From NCBI GenBank assembly GCA_964551315.1, contig CAZKCM010000021.1:1-64000 (forward strand): a stretch of 64,000 bases of DNA, given 5' to 3'. Of the stretch, positions 50,464 through 58,949 are shown piece by piece. The DNA is from Virgifigura sp964551315. GTDB lineage: Bacteria > Pseudomonadota > Alphaproteobacteria > Dongiales > Dongiaceae. Made by a program: the position numbers and the translations under genes. The number at the start of each line of letters is the position of its first letter. Position 1 is the stretch's first letter. The notes below the pieces were generated by a model. It was given only the letters and a program-made list of their open reading frames with translations, had not been told where the DNA came from and did not search any database.

Positions 50464-51261
50464 TCAGTTTTGCCTGCGCCGCCGGCCGAAGAGATGCGCC
50501 AGCAGCGGCGGCACCGTTGTGACGAACACCAGCATCGTGGAGATCGCGGCGATGGTGGGATCGACCTCGTCGCGCAGGCTGGAGAACATGACCTTGGTCA
50601 AGGTCGCCCCGTCGCCGCCGGAGAGGAAGAGCGCGATCACCACCTCGTCGAAGGCGATGATGAAGGCAAAGAAGGCACCGGCCAGAACCGACCTCCGGAT
50701 CTGCGGCAGCGTCACGGTCAGGAAGGCCTTCAAGCGCGATGCGCCGAGCGAGCGCGCGGCCTGTTCCTGGTTCATGTCGTAGCCCTTCAGCCCGGCCGCG
50801 ACCGTCACCAGGACGAAGGGAACGGCGAGAAGGGTATCGGCCAGTACCAGGGCCGGGATGGTGTTCACCATGTCGAGCTGGGCAAAGAGAAAGAAGGTGC
50901 CGATGGCGATCAGGATCACCGGCACCATCAACGAGGCGATCAGCGAGCCATAGATCAGTCCGCCGAAGGCGAACCGGCCGAGATGCAGGCCATAGGCGGC
51001 GGCGGTACCGATCGGGGTGGCCAGCAGCGTGGTGAAGAAGCTGACCTTGAGCGAGACCACCAGGGCGTCCTGCCACTGCGGCTTGGTGAAGAACTCCTCG
51101 TACCAGCGCCAGGAGAGCGCTCGCGGCGGAAACATCAGCGAGCGGGAATCCGAGAAAGACATCGGAATCACGATGAAGGTCGGGACGACCAGGTAGAACA
51201 GGACCAGACCCGTGAGGCCGTAGAGCCACAGCCGCTGGCGGTGCGTGACGTGGTTCTCCAT
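50464..51261 (-). CDS. Polyamine-type ABC transporter permease (PotC-like)
   Basis: 265 residues, about six membrane segments, the usual EAA loop EQAARSLGASRLKAFLTVTL and PQIRRSVLAGAFFAFIIAFDEVVIALFLSG. It pairs with the permease upstream (12 bp away). Import channel for a cationic or zwitterionic organic solute. Confidence 0.9.
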   Translation of the reverse strand: MENHVTHRQRLWLYGLTGLVLFYLVVPTFIVIPMSFSDSRSLMFPPRALSWRWYEEFFTKPQWQDALVVSLKVSFFTTLLATPIGTAAAYGLHLGRFAFGGLIYGSLIASLMVPVILIAIGTFFLFAQLDMVNTIPALVLADTLLAVPFVLVTVAAGLKGYDMNQEQAARSLGASRLKAFLTVTLPQIRRSVLAGAFFAFIIAFDEVVIALFLSGGDGATLTKVMFSSLRDEVDPTIAAISTMLVFVTTVPPLLAHLFGRRRRQN

Positions 51262-51273
51262 GGCTCCGCCCGC

Positions 51274-52176
51274 CTAACCAATCCGCCGGCGCCAGGCGCC
51301 GATCAGCCAATGGCTTGCCAGAAGCACGGCCACCGTCAGCAGCAGGAGGACCACGCCGAGCGCGCTGGCCGGCCCCCAGGTCGGGTAGAGATGCACCGAG
51401 GCTTCGATGCGCTGGGCGATCATCTGGACCCGGCCGCCCCCAAGGACCGCGGGCGTTATGTAGAAGCCGAGGCAGAGGATGAAGGTCAGCACGAGCCCCG
51501 CGACCAGGCCCGGCAGCGACAGCGGGAAATAGATCTGCCAGAACGCCCGTATCGGCGAGGCGCCGAGGTTCGCCGCGGCACGCAGGTAGGTCATGTCGAT
51601 CGACCGCATGGAGGCGTAGAGCGGCAGCACGAGGAACGGCAGCATGATGTGCACCATGCCGATCACGGTGCCCGTCAGGTTGTGAACGAGGCGCAGCGGC
51701 TGATCGATGATGCCGAGATCGATCAGCATGCTGTTCACCAGGCCGCGGCGCTGCAGCAGCACGAGCCAGGCGTATGTACGCACCAGCAGCGATGTCCAGA
51801 AGGGGACCAGCACGCCGAGCATCAGGATGCCCGACCAGCGCGACGAGACCTGCGACAGGCAATAGGCCAGCGGATAGCCCAAGAGCACGCAGATCCCGGT
51901 CACCAGTACGCTGACCTGGAAGGTGACCGCGAAGATCTGGACATAGGCGCCCTCGGTCCAGATGCGCCGGTAGTGTTCGAAGGTGGGATTCCCCGCCCCG
52001 TCGACGAAAGAGAAGAAGAAGAGCCAGCCGATCGGCAGGAAGAGCAGGAAAAGGACGATCAGGAGACCCGGGGAGCAGAGCGAGAACAGGAGCAGCCGCT
52101 CCCGCGACTGATCGCGCCGCAGCGCCTCGACGTTGGGACTGCGGTCCCGCGGCATCAGGGAGACAACGGTGGACAT
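51274..52176 (-). CDS. Polyamine-type ABC transporter permease (PotB-like)
   Basis: 300 residues. N-terminal cytoplasmic lead, then about six membrane segments; EAA-type loop LRAAANLGASPIRAFWQIYFPLSLPGLVAG. Its ATG shares one base with the stop of the ATPase gene (TGATG), so the two are translationally coupled. Confidence 0.9.
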   Translation of the reverse strand: MSTVVSLMPRDRSPNVEALRRDQSRERLLLFSLCSPGLLIVLFLLFLPIGWLFFFSFVDGAGNPTFEHYRRIWTEGAYVQIFAVTFQVSVLVTGICVLLGYPLAYCLSQVSSRWSGILMLGVLVPFWTSLLVRTYAWLVLLQRRGLVNSMLIDLGIIDQPLRLVHNLTGTVIGMVHIMLPFLVLPLYASMRSIDMTYLRAAANLGASPIRAFWQIYFPLSLPGLVAGLVLTFILCLGFYITPAVLGGGRVQMIAQRIEASVHLYPTWGPASALGVVLLLLTVAVLLASHWLIGAWRRRIG

Positions 52177-53279
52177 CAGTCTTCTCCGGGGATCAGCAGC
52201 GCGTCTTCGGCGGAGAGCCCCAGATGGATCTCGCTGCCGGCCGCGGGCACACCCCCACGGTCGAGCTGCCGGTTGGGCAGGCGGGCAAGGATCTCGTCCC
52301 CACCGGCGAGGACGACGGTCAGCAACACGCTTTCGCCCTGGAAGACCGCATCAACGACACGGCCGACAAAGCGGTTCTCCACCGATGGATCGGCGGTGCC
52401 ATTGAGAAAGACGAGTTTCTCCGGCCGCAGCAGAAGAAGGTGGCGCCTCGCCTCTCGGGCCGGCTCGGCCAGGGTCAGGACCTGCCCGCAGTAGCGCGCC
52501 GCGCCGCCTTCGACCGTCACCGGCAGGAAGCTCGATTCGCCGATGAACTCGGCAACGAAGCGATTGGCCGGCCGTTCGTAGAGCCGACGGGGCTCGGCGA
52601 ACTGCATGAGGCAGCCCTGGTGCAGGACGGCCACGCGATCGGACATGGTGAGGGCTTCGCGCTGGTCGTGGGTGACCGCGATGGTCGTGGTGCCGAGCTG
52701 GTCGTGCAGGCGGCGGATCTCGATCTGCATCCGCTCGCGCAGCTGCTTGTCGAGCGCGGAAAGCGGCTCGTCCATCAGCAGAATGCGCGGCTCGAAGACG
52801 ATGGCGCGGGCAAGCGCGACGCGCTGCCGCTGGCCGCCCGAAAGCTCGTCCACGCGCCGTGAGCCATAGCCCGCAAGCTGCACCAGCTCCAGCACGCGTT
52901 CCACGCGCCGGTCGATCTCGGGCCGCGGAATCCGGCGGAGGCGCAGCGGGTAGGCGATGTTCTGGCCCACGGTCATGTGCGGGAAAAGGGCATAGTTCTG
53001 GAAGACCATGCCAATGTCCCGCTTGTGGGGCGGCAGGCGGACGACCTCGGTCTCGCCGACCATGATCGATCCCGCGTTCGGACGGGCAAAGCCGGCGATC
53101 GTCATGAGCAGCGTCGTCTTGCCCGAGCCCGACGGGCCAAGGAGGGTCACGAACTCGCCGGGCGCGATCGACAGCGAGACGTCGTCAAGTGCCTTTACCA
53201 CGCCGTAATGCTTCGCCAGATGGCGGATGGTGACGGGCAGCGCCTTGCCGGCCGGCACCCCCGCTTTGTCGCGCTCCAT
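52176..53279 (-). CDS. Polyamine-type ABC transporter ATP-binding protein (PotA-like)
   Basis: 367 residues from the ATG at 53279. Walker A LLGPSGSGKTTLLMTIAG, signature LSGGQRQRVALARAIVF, Walker B ILLMDEPLSALDKQLRERMQ, H-loop VTHDQREAL. The C-terminal 130 residues are the TOBE regulatory domain typical of PotA/FbpC. The upstream in-frame part to 53378 is not needed. Confidence 0.92.
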   Translation of the reverse strand: MERDKAGVPAGKALPVTIRHLAKHYGVVKALDDVSLSIAPGEFVTLLGPSGSGKTTLLMTIAGFARPNAGSIMVGETEVVRLPPHKRDIGMVFQNYALFPHMTVGQNIAYPLRLRRIPRPEIDRRVERVLELVQLAGYGSRRVDELSGGQRQRVALARAIVFEPRILLMDEPLSALDKQLRERMQIEIRRLHDQLGTTTIAVTHDQREALTMSDRVAVLHQGCLMQFAEPRRLYERPANRFVAEFIGESSFLPVTVEGGAARYCGQVLTLAEPAREARRHLLLLRPEKLVFLNGTADPSVENRFVGRVVDAVFQGESVLLTVVLAGGDEILARLPNRQLDRGGVPAAGSEIHLGLSAEDALLIPGED

Positions 53280-53374
53280 TTCTCGTCCTGAATCTCTCGA
53301 TCCGATCTGCCCGGCCGCAGGACGGGACGGGCGGACGCCGGCTTCGATGCATCCGGCGTCCGCCCGTCCCCCAT

Positions 53375-54415
53375 TCACTGCTGGAGGAAGGCGTCCCAGC
53401 GCTCCTGCGCGGCCTGCCCGTGCTCGGCCCAGTAGACCTTGTCCTGGATCACCTGCTTGGCGAGGTTCTCAGGCGCGGTGTTGGCGCCCTCGATCAGGTC
53501 CGGCGTGATCTTGCCGGTTTCGTAGGCCTTCCGGTTGACCGGCCCGTAGGAGACGTATTGCGGCAGGTTCGCCTGCAGCTCGGGCGACAGGAACGCATTG
53601 ATGGCCTTCATGGCCAGGTCCTTGTTCTTCGCGCCGACCGGCACCACCAGGCACTCCACGTCGAGGATCGCCTGCTCGTAGGTGAAGTCGTAGGGCGCGC
53701 CCTCCTCGATCGCCGCCTCGATGCGCGCGACCCAGATGGAGAGCATGTCGGCCTCCTCGTTGAGGGCGAGCTGCCCGGCCTGCGCGCCCGAGGTCCACCA
53801 GGCCACGACATCCGGCTTCAGCTCCTCCAGCTTGGCGAAGGCCCGGTCGAGGTCGAGCGGAAAGAGCTGGTCCTTCGCAACCCCGTCCGCCATCAATGCG
53901 ATCTCGGCGTTCGTGGACGGACCGTAGCCGCTGAGGGAACGCGTGCCGGGAAACTTCTCGGTGTCCCAGAAGTCCGCCCAGTTCTTCGGCGGATTGTCGC
54001 CGTATACATTCTTGTTCCAGGCCAGCACCGTGGAATAGGCCGTGAATCCCACCCAGTGGCTCTGCACCAGCTCGTCGGGGATTCCATCGGCGTTGATGAC
54101 GCTGTAATCCAACGGCTCGATCAGACCCTCGTCCGCGGCCTGCTGACATTGCCCGGAGTAAAGCTCCACGACGTCCCACTGCACCGCGCCGGCCTTCACC
54201 TGCGCGCGGATGTCGGCGATGCTTGAAAGCGTATAGTCCTTGATCTCGATGCCGAGCAGCTTCTCCGTGGGATCGTAGAACGCCTTGCGCAGGGCATCCT
54301 GGTAGGCGCCGCCGTATGAGGCGACGGCGAGGCTCTCCTGCGCCGATGCCGGGACAACTGCGACGACGCTGGCGAGCGACAGGGTCGCGACCGCGACCGT
54401 TGTTCTGAAGGTCAT
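53375..54415 (-). CDS. Polyamine-type ABC transporter substrate-binding protein (PotD/PotF-like)
   Basis: 346 residues from the ATG at 54415. Sec signal peptide (VAVATLSLASVVAVVPASAQ), then the family 1-type binding fold: SLAVASYGGAYQDALRKAFYDP, VVELYSGQCQQAADEGLIEPLD, NWADFWDTEKFPGTRSLSGYG. First gene of the ABC-catabolic operon; a TetR-type palindrome lies 95 bp upstream. The start SYGGAYQDA is common in binding proteins for betaine-like or polyamine-like solutes, and the actual ligand is not known. Confidence 0.9.
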   Translation of the reverse strand: MTFRTTVAVATLSLASVVAVVPASAQESLAVASYGGAYQDALRKAFYDPTEKLLGIEIKDYTLSSIADIRAQVKAGAVQWDVVELYSGQCQQAADEGLIEPLDYSVINADGIPDELVQSHWVGFTAYSTVLAWNKNVYGDNPPKNWADFWDTEKFPGTRSLSGYGPSTNAEIALMADGVAKDQLFPLDLDRAFAKLEELKPDVVAWWTSGAQAGQLALNEEADMLSIWVARIEAAIEEGAPYDFTYEQAILDVECLVVPVGAKNKDLAMKAINAFLSPELQANLPQYVSYGPVNRKAYETGKITPDLIEGANTAPENLAKQVIQDKVYWAEHGQAAQERWDAFLQQ

Positions 54416-54509
54416 GGGCTTCCTCCACCGATGTGGCCTTGTCCGGCCTTCTGTCCGCGGCACCCGGACGACCGGTTGCCTCGGTCCTGACGTCGATCCT
54501 GCCAAGCTT

Positions 54510-54527
54510 TTGTTGGACGTACAACAA
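54510..54527. promoter_or_regulatory. TetR-type palindrome upstream of the binding protein gene
   Basis: TTGTTGGACGTACAACAA: eight of nine base pairs match in the inverted repeat, centred on ACGT. It lies 95 bp before the ATG of the substrate-binding protein, in an AT-rich patch. It shares TTGGACG with the palindrome at 55450. Confidence 0.6.
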
Positions 54528-54591
54528 AATTTTTACGAATGAACGCCCGGGCGAATCGCGGCGATCTCTTCCCCGCCCGTCTAGGGCGGAG

Positions 54592-55413
54592 TCAACGTCC
54601 GCGCCAGATCGGCGGGCGTTTCTCGAGGAAGGCGCGAGGCCCTTCCAAGGCATCCTCGCTCGCCGCCATGCGCCGGTAGATCGGCAGGTCCGCCTGCCCC
54701 GGCCGCGTCGCGGTCATTGCCGCCTGGATCGGCATGCCGTCGATCGCCCGCATAACCTCCTTCAAGGCCTGCAGGGCAAGCGGGGCCCCTCGTGCGATCG
54801 CTTCCGCGACCGCGCGCGCTTCGGCCTGCAGGGCGTGAACCGGGACAACCTTGTGAACGAGCCCCCAGCGCAGGGCCTCCGCGGCCGGCATGCGGCGACC
54901 GGTCAGGATCATCTCCATGGCGACGTTGTAGGGAATGCGCCGCGGCAGACGTTGTACGCCGCCGGCATCCGGCAGGAACCCACGCTGCATTTCGGGCAGC
55001 TCGAAATAGGCGTTCTCGGCCATGACGATGACGTCCGTCGCGAGCGCGAGCTCGAAGCCGCCGCCCACGGCGGCGCCGTTTACGGCGGCGACGATCGGCT
55101 TGGTGAGGTCCCAGAACTGGGTGAGGCCGGCGAACCCGCCCGGTCCGTGCGTGAATTCGACATCCTCGTCCAGCGGATTGCTGCCCGCCGCGGCCCTTTG
55201 CATCGCCTCCCGAAAGTCCCACCCCGCGGAGAAGACACGCTCGCCCTTCGCGGTGATGAGGCCGACCCGGAGTTCCGGGTCGTCCTGCAGCTGCCGCGCG
55301 GCCGCGTAGATCGCGCGGCTCAGGGCCCGGTCGATGGCGTTGACCTTGGGACGATTCAGGGTCATGACGAGCACGTGTCCCGCGCGCTCGACCTCGACGA
55401 GATCTCCATCCAT
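54592..55413 (-). CDS. caiD: Carnitinyl-CoA dehydratase-like enoyl-CoA hydratase
   Basis: 273 residues from the ATG at 55413 (GGAGG at good spacing). Crotonase fold with many CaiD landmarks: TLNRPKVNAIDRALS, VFSAGWDFREA, HGPGGFAGLTQFWDL, NGAAVGGGFELALATD, LPDAGGVQRLPRRI (catalytic Glu position in MQRGFLPDAGG differs) and TGRRMPAAEALRWGLV. The end EGPRAFLEKRPPIWRGR also matches CaiD. CaiD hydrates crotonobetainyl-CoA to carnitinyl-CoA. It is alone in its transcript unit but same strand as the ABC operon, 176 bp before it, with a perfect palindrome 37 bp upstream. Confidence 0.82.
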   Translation of the reverse strand: MDGDLVEVERAGHVLVMTLNRPKVNAIDRALSRAIYAAARQLQDDPELRVGLITAKGERVFSAGWDFREAMQRAAAGSNPLDEDVEFTHGPGGFAGLTQFWDLTKPIVAAVNGAAVGGGFELALATDVIVMAENAYFELPEMQRGFLPDAGGVQRLPRRIPYNVAMEMILTGRRMPAAEALRWGLVHKVVPVHALQAEARAVAEAIARGAPLALQALKEVMRAIDGMPIQAAMTATRPGQADLPIYRRMAASEDALEGPRAFLEKRPPIWRGR

Positions 55414-55960
55414 TGGCAATCCTCCGCTCGGCTCAACCCGCGTTTTATTTTGGACGATCGTCCAATTTTCTTCGCGATTATGGCGTCGGCCTATACGGGC
55501 TGGCAAGCGGCAAGCCGGAGCGGCCGCCGTCACACGTCGCGCAGACACCACCACGTGGTTGGGGCCGTCGGTGACCGCCACTCGCCGGCAATCCGCCTTG
55601 TGAACCGAAAGAGCCACCTCAGCGGGTGGCTTGCCCCCCACTGCTTCCAAGCCCACGCAGTACGCCGCTCCTTGCCACGATCTCCGTTCCGAACGTCCCC
55701 ACCCCATCAATTGCAGTTGCGGGCGATTCTGCCCGCGAAGATTCCCCCGCGACCCGGCGGTGCAGCCCAACGTTCTGAGGTCCTGCGTGAGATGGGGTTA
55801 GTCCTACGGTGCCCTTCACTTGCCGATCCGGGCTTTCAATGGGTTAAGTCGAAGAGGACGTTAAGAAGGATCTCCTCTGAGCACAAATGGCCTCTACACG
55901 CCCTATCCGAGACATGTCGGCGGTCCCCCTTGGGAGGATTTGGCCCCATCTCGGGACATG
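55414..55960. other. Intergenic region with palindromic operator, otherwise unassigned
   Basis: About 550 bp. The first 100 bp are AT-rich and hold the perfect palindrome (55450-55465) and the likely promoter of the CaiD-like gene. The rest, 55550-55960, has short open frames without family features and no clear signals; it could be a decayed insertion, but nothing identifiable remains. Confidence 0.4.
55450..55465. promoter_or_regulatory. Perfect 16 bp TetR-type palindrome upstream of the CaiD-like gene
   Basis: TTGGACGATCGTCCAA is its own reverse complement, with AT-rich flanks (ATTT before, TTTT after). It lies 37 bp before the ATG of the CaiD-like gene. Palindromes of this length and form are usual TetR-family operators; the nearest TetR gene is the one at 48446. 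Confidence 0.75.
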
Positions 55961-56980
55961 TCAGGCGAGAAGAACGGAGGGATCTCGCGCAAAGAGTTCC
56001 GGGGTACCGCCGGTATGGACGAAGACCACGCTGCTGTCGGCCGCAATTACGCCTTGGCGCGCGAGGTCGATCAGCCCGGCCACCGCCTTCGCCGTGTAGG
56101 TCATGTCGAGCAGGACACCTTCCTGCCGCGCCATAAGGCGCAGGGCCGCGCCACCACTGTCCGAGGGCCGGCTATATCCCGGACCGATATACTCGTCGAA
56201 CACACAGAACGTTCCTTCGGCCGGTGCATCCACACCGATGACCGAGGCAGCGCTTTCGACATGCCGGCGGATTTCGGCTTCCAGCGTTTCCCGTGACCAG
56301 CTGACGCTGATCGATGCGATCCTGGTGCCCGGCGACCAAAGGCCTGCGCCCACCGCGAGGCCGGCAGCCGTCGATCCCGTGCCGCCGGCCACAACCACCC
56401 AGTCGGGCTTGATACCGAGAGTGGCGCATTGCTCGAGCATCTCGTGGAACGCCAAGACATATCCAAGCGTCCCCTCGGGAGTCGCCCCGCCCAGCGGGAT
56501 GACACAGGGCCGACGCCCCGCGGCGCGGAGCTCATCGGCCCGACGGTCCAGCGCCATATGGATCTGGTCGTAGGGCTGCTCGCCAAGAAACGCCACATCG
56601 GCGTCAAACAAACGGTCCAGCAGAAGATTTCCGGTGACATCCGCGCGGGGCTCGCCCTTGAGATAGAGTTCGCAGCGAAACCCCATGCGCGCGGCAAGGG
56701 CCGCCGTCAGGCGCGCATGGTTCGACTGCGGCCCGCCGGTCGTCAGCAGCGTGTCGACCCCCTGGCCAAGCGCCTTTCCCAGGATGAACTCGAGCTTGCG
56801 CAGCTTGTTGCCGCCGCATCCGAGCCCGCCGAGATCGTCGCGCTTGAGCAGCAGCCTGATCCCCAACCTGCTGGACAGCCGTTCCGCCGGTTCCAGCGGC
56901 GTCGGTGTCGTCACAATCTTCTGCCGCGGCAAAGATACCAGCTTATCCGGCAGGCTTCGATCGTTCATGACCGCTTCCAT
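55961..56980 (-). CDS. D-cysteine desulfhydrase / ACC deaminase family PLP enzyme
   Basis: 339 residues. PLP fold-type II: TPTPLEPAERLSSRLGIRLLLKRDDLGG, CGGNKLRKLEFILG (PLP lysine), TTGGPQSNHARLTAALAARMG, VVAGGTGSTAAGLAVG and VFVHTGGTPELFA. Family members desulfhydrate D-cysteine or deaminate ACC. An ATG four codons inside (56968) is an equal alternative start. Last gene of the hydantoin-type operon, 6 bp after the M20 gene. Its substrate there is likely a D-amino acid (inference). Confidence 0.87.
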   Translation of the reverse strand: MEAVMNDRSLPDKLVSLPRQKIVTTPTPLEPAERLSSRLGIRLLLKRDDLGGLGCGGNKLRKLEFILGKALGQGVDTLLTTGGPQSNHARLTAALAARMGFRCELYLKGEPRADVTGNLLLDRLFDADVAFLGEQPYDQIHMALDRRADELRAAGRRPCVIPLGGATPEGTLGYVLAFHEMLEQCATLGIKPDWVVVAGGTGSTAAGLAVGAGLWSPGTRIASISVSWSRETLEAEIRRHVESAASVIGVDAPAEGTFCVFDEYIGPGYSRPSDSGGAALRLMARQEGVLLDMTYTAKAVAGLIDLARQGVIAADSSVVFVHTGGTPELFARDPSVLLA

Positions 56981-56986
56981 CCCAAC

Positions 56987-58195
56987 CTACCGCCTGGCGC
57001 AAATCTGCATGGCCGCAAGGCAGTAGACGCGCGCGGCCGTCAGCAGATCCTCGATCGCCATGCTCTCGTCGGGCACATTGATCTCCTCGACCTTGCCCGG
57101 CCCGTAGATGATCGTCGAGATGCCCGCCCTCTGCAGGTGCGAGGCGTCCGTCCCGTAGAAGACCTGCGGGAAGAGCGGCCCGATTGCGGGGGCGGCTCCA
57201 ACGAGCGCCGCGTGGCAGTCCGCGATAACCCGGACGACAGGGGCGTCGCGCGCCACATGATACGGGTGCTGCTGGCAGAAGCGCGGCCGCTCGATGAGCT
57301 CCACCCGAACGTCCGGCTCCCGACCATCCTTGGTTCGTGCGGCCCTGACCGCCCTGGTCACGTCGGCGAGCACGCTCTCGGGCGTCATGCCCGGCACCGT
57401 TCGGACGTCAATCAGCGCCTCGGCTTCGCTCGCCAGCATCGATGGTAGCGTGCCGCCCCGGACGACACCGACGTTGAGCGTCGGCAGCCCCCGGAAGTCC
57501 GGGTGCGAATCGAAGGTCAGGATCGACTCGTCAAGACAGGCGGCTGCGGCCAGCAGGTCCTCGATCGCGTTGCGCCCCTCGCTCTTGCGGCAGATATGAA
57601 CGGACTTTCCGCGCGCCGCGAGCCGGAGCTGGCTCACCCCTGAGTGGCAGGTCATCGCCTTCAGATCACTCGGCTCGCCGTTTATTGCCATGTCGGCCTT
57701 CAGGCCGCTCTCCAGCATGTGTAGCGTGCCAAGGCCGAGAGCGTCGCATTCGCCGATGACGGCCGACAGGATGATCCGCCCGGCGATCTCGTCACGCCGT
57801 GGGAGAATCGTCGCGACGGCCGCGATCATCGCGCCGACGGCGCCCTTCATGTTGTTGATCTCCGCGCCATAGAGCCTGCCGTCGGCGCGGCGGGGCCGAT
57901 AGGGATCGCGCCTGCCACCATCGGGAACCGGCAGAGTGTCGAGGTGGCCGTTGAACAGAAGGGTAGGTCCCGGCCGTCCGCTGTCCAGCGTGGCGATGAC
58001 GTTGCACCGCCCGGGAAGGACCTCCTGCTCGACGACGTCGAGCCCGAGCCGGCGCAACTCCTCTGCCGTCCAGCGTGAGACTTCCGCCTCGTCGCCCGAT
58101 ACGCTGGGGCGCGAGCAGAGCGCCTCGACCACTCCGATCGCGTATTCCGAGTCGAGATCGGCGACAACCCGAGCCGCTTGATCCGAAAGGCTCAT
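56987..58195 (-). CDS. M20 family metallopeptidase (ArgE/DapE/amidase type)
   Basis: 402 residues. Two-zinc motifs: LLFNGHLDTLPVP near residue 80, EINNMKGAVGAMIAAV with the bridging Asp replaced by Asn in the EINNMK context, and VIGECDALGLGT. The dimerisation domain has CHSGVSQLRLAARGKSVHI. FYGTDASHLQRAGISTIIYGPG carries the last zinc ligand region. Members remove acyl or carbamoyl groups from amino acids. It overlaps neither neighbour except for ATGA with the racemase gene. Confidence 0.88.
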   Translation of the reverse strand: MSLSDQAARVVADLDSEYAIGVVEALCSRPSVSGDEAEVSRWTAEELRRLGLDVVEQEVLPGRCNVIATLDSGRPGPTLLFNGHLDTLPVPDGGRRDPYRPRRADGRLYGAEINNMKGAVGAMIAAVATILPRRDEIAGRIILSAVIGECDALGLGTLHMLESGLKADMAINGEPSDLKAMTCHSGVSQLRLAARGKSVHICRKSEGRNAIEDLLAAAACLDESILTFDSHPDFRGLPTLNVGVVRGGTLPSMLASEAEALIDVRTVPGMTPESVLADVTRAVRAARTKDGREPDVRVELIERPRFCQQHPYHVARDAPVVRVIADCHAALVGAAPAIGPLFPQVFYGTDASHLQRAGISTIIYGPGKVEEINVPDESMAIEDLLTAARVYCLAAMQICARR

Positions 58196-58941
58196 GCCCG
58201 CCCCCCGACGCCCTGCTCCAGAGTGTCAATCAGCCGGCAGTTCGCCGTCGGCCGGGAACCGAGACCACCAAGACGCCAGCAATGCCAGAGAATCGCGAGA
58301 TTGCTCGTGACGATCGGCTTGCCGACGCGCCTCTCGACCTCGGGCACGATCCGGGCGGTGGGAAGCCCCGTGCAGCTGAGGATGATGCCGTCGCACTCCG
58401 GACAATCAAGCTGCATGATGAACCGCGCGACGTCCTCTTCTTCCACGTCCTGCAGCGAATAGTCGTCGACCTCGTCGGGGAAGTATCCCTGGACCGCGAC
58501 AGGCTCGAACCCGGATTCCTCGAGAAAGCTTTTCAGTCGGGCATTCATCGCCTCGGAATAGGGCGCGCCGACGGCGGGGCGCCTTACGCCCAGCGCCTGC
58601 AGCGCCGCAACGACGGCGCTGCTCGCGGTGGTGACGGGAATGCCGCCGGCTACGCCCTCCAGCTGTTGCACGAGCCGTGCATTCCCCTCCCGACCTGCGT
58701 AGAAGCTGCCGCTGGTGCAGGCCCAGGCCAGGGCGGCGGGCCGAACGGGCAGTAGGTCTTCGAGTGCCGCCATCGCCCGCTCGGCAGCCATTGCCATGTT
58801 CTCCGGCGTGACGCGGCGGGGATAGCGCACGCGCGCGGCATGGATCTCGACGCCTTCCGGCAACAACCGTCGCAGGTCAGGCTCGATCGTCAAGTCGCTG
58901 TCGAGGACAGCGATCCCGATGCGTCCGGCTCGTCCATACAT
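58192..58941 (-). CDS. Asp/Glu racemase superfamily protein (maleate isomerase / hydantoin racemase-like)
   Basis: 249 residues. Two catalytic cysteines: ALAWACTSGSFYAG near residue 74 and GIILSCTGLPTARI near 190. The start GRIGIAVLDSDLTIEPDL is common to the arylmalonate decarboxylase/maleate isomerase type. In a hydantoinase operon it may racemise the substrate. Its stop overlaps the M20 start (ATGA), and it starts 8 bp after the HyuA stop. Confidence 0.82.
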   Translation of the reverse strand: MYGRAGRIGIAVLDSDLTIEPDLRRLLPEGVEIHAARVRYPRRVTPENMAMAAERAMAALEDLLPVRPAALAWACTSGSFYAGREGNARLVQQLEGVAGGIPVTTASSAVVAALQALGVRRPAVGAPYSEAMNARLKSFLEESGFEPVAVQGYFPDEVDDYSLQDVEEEDVARFIMQLDCPECDGIILSCTGLPTARIVPEVERRVGKPIVTSNLAILWHCWRLGGLGSRPTANCRLIDTLEQGVGGRA

Positions 58942-58949
58942 CCGACACC

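Noticed and set aside
55619..55819. Possible transposase remnant in the region after the CaiD-like gene
   Set aside because: No transposase motif and no terminal inverted repeats could be seen.
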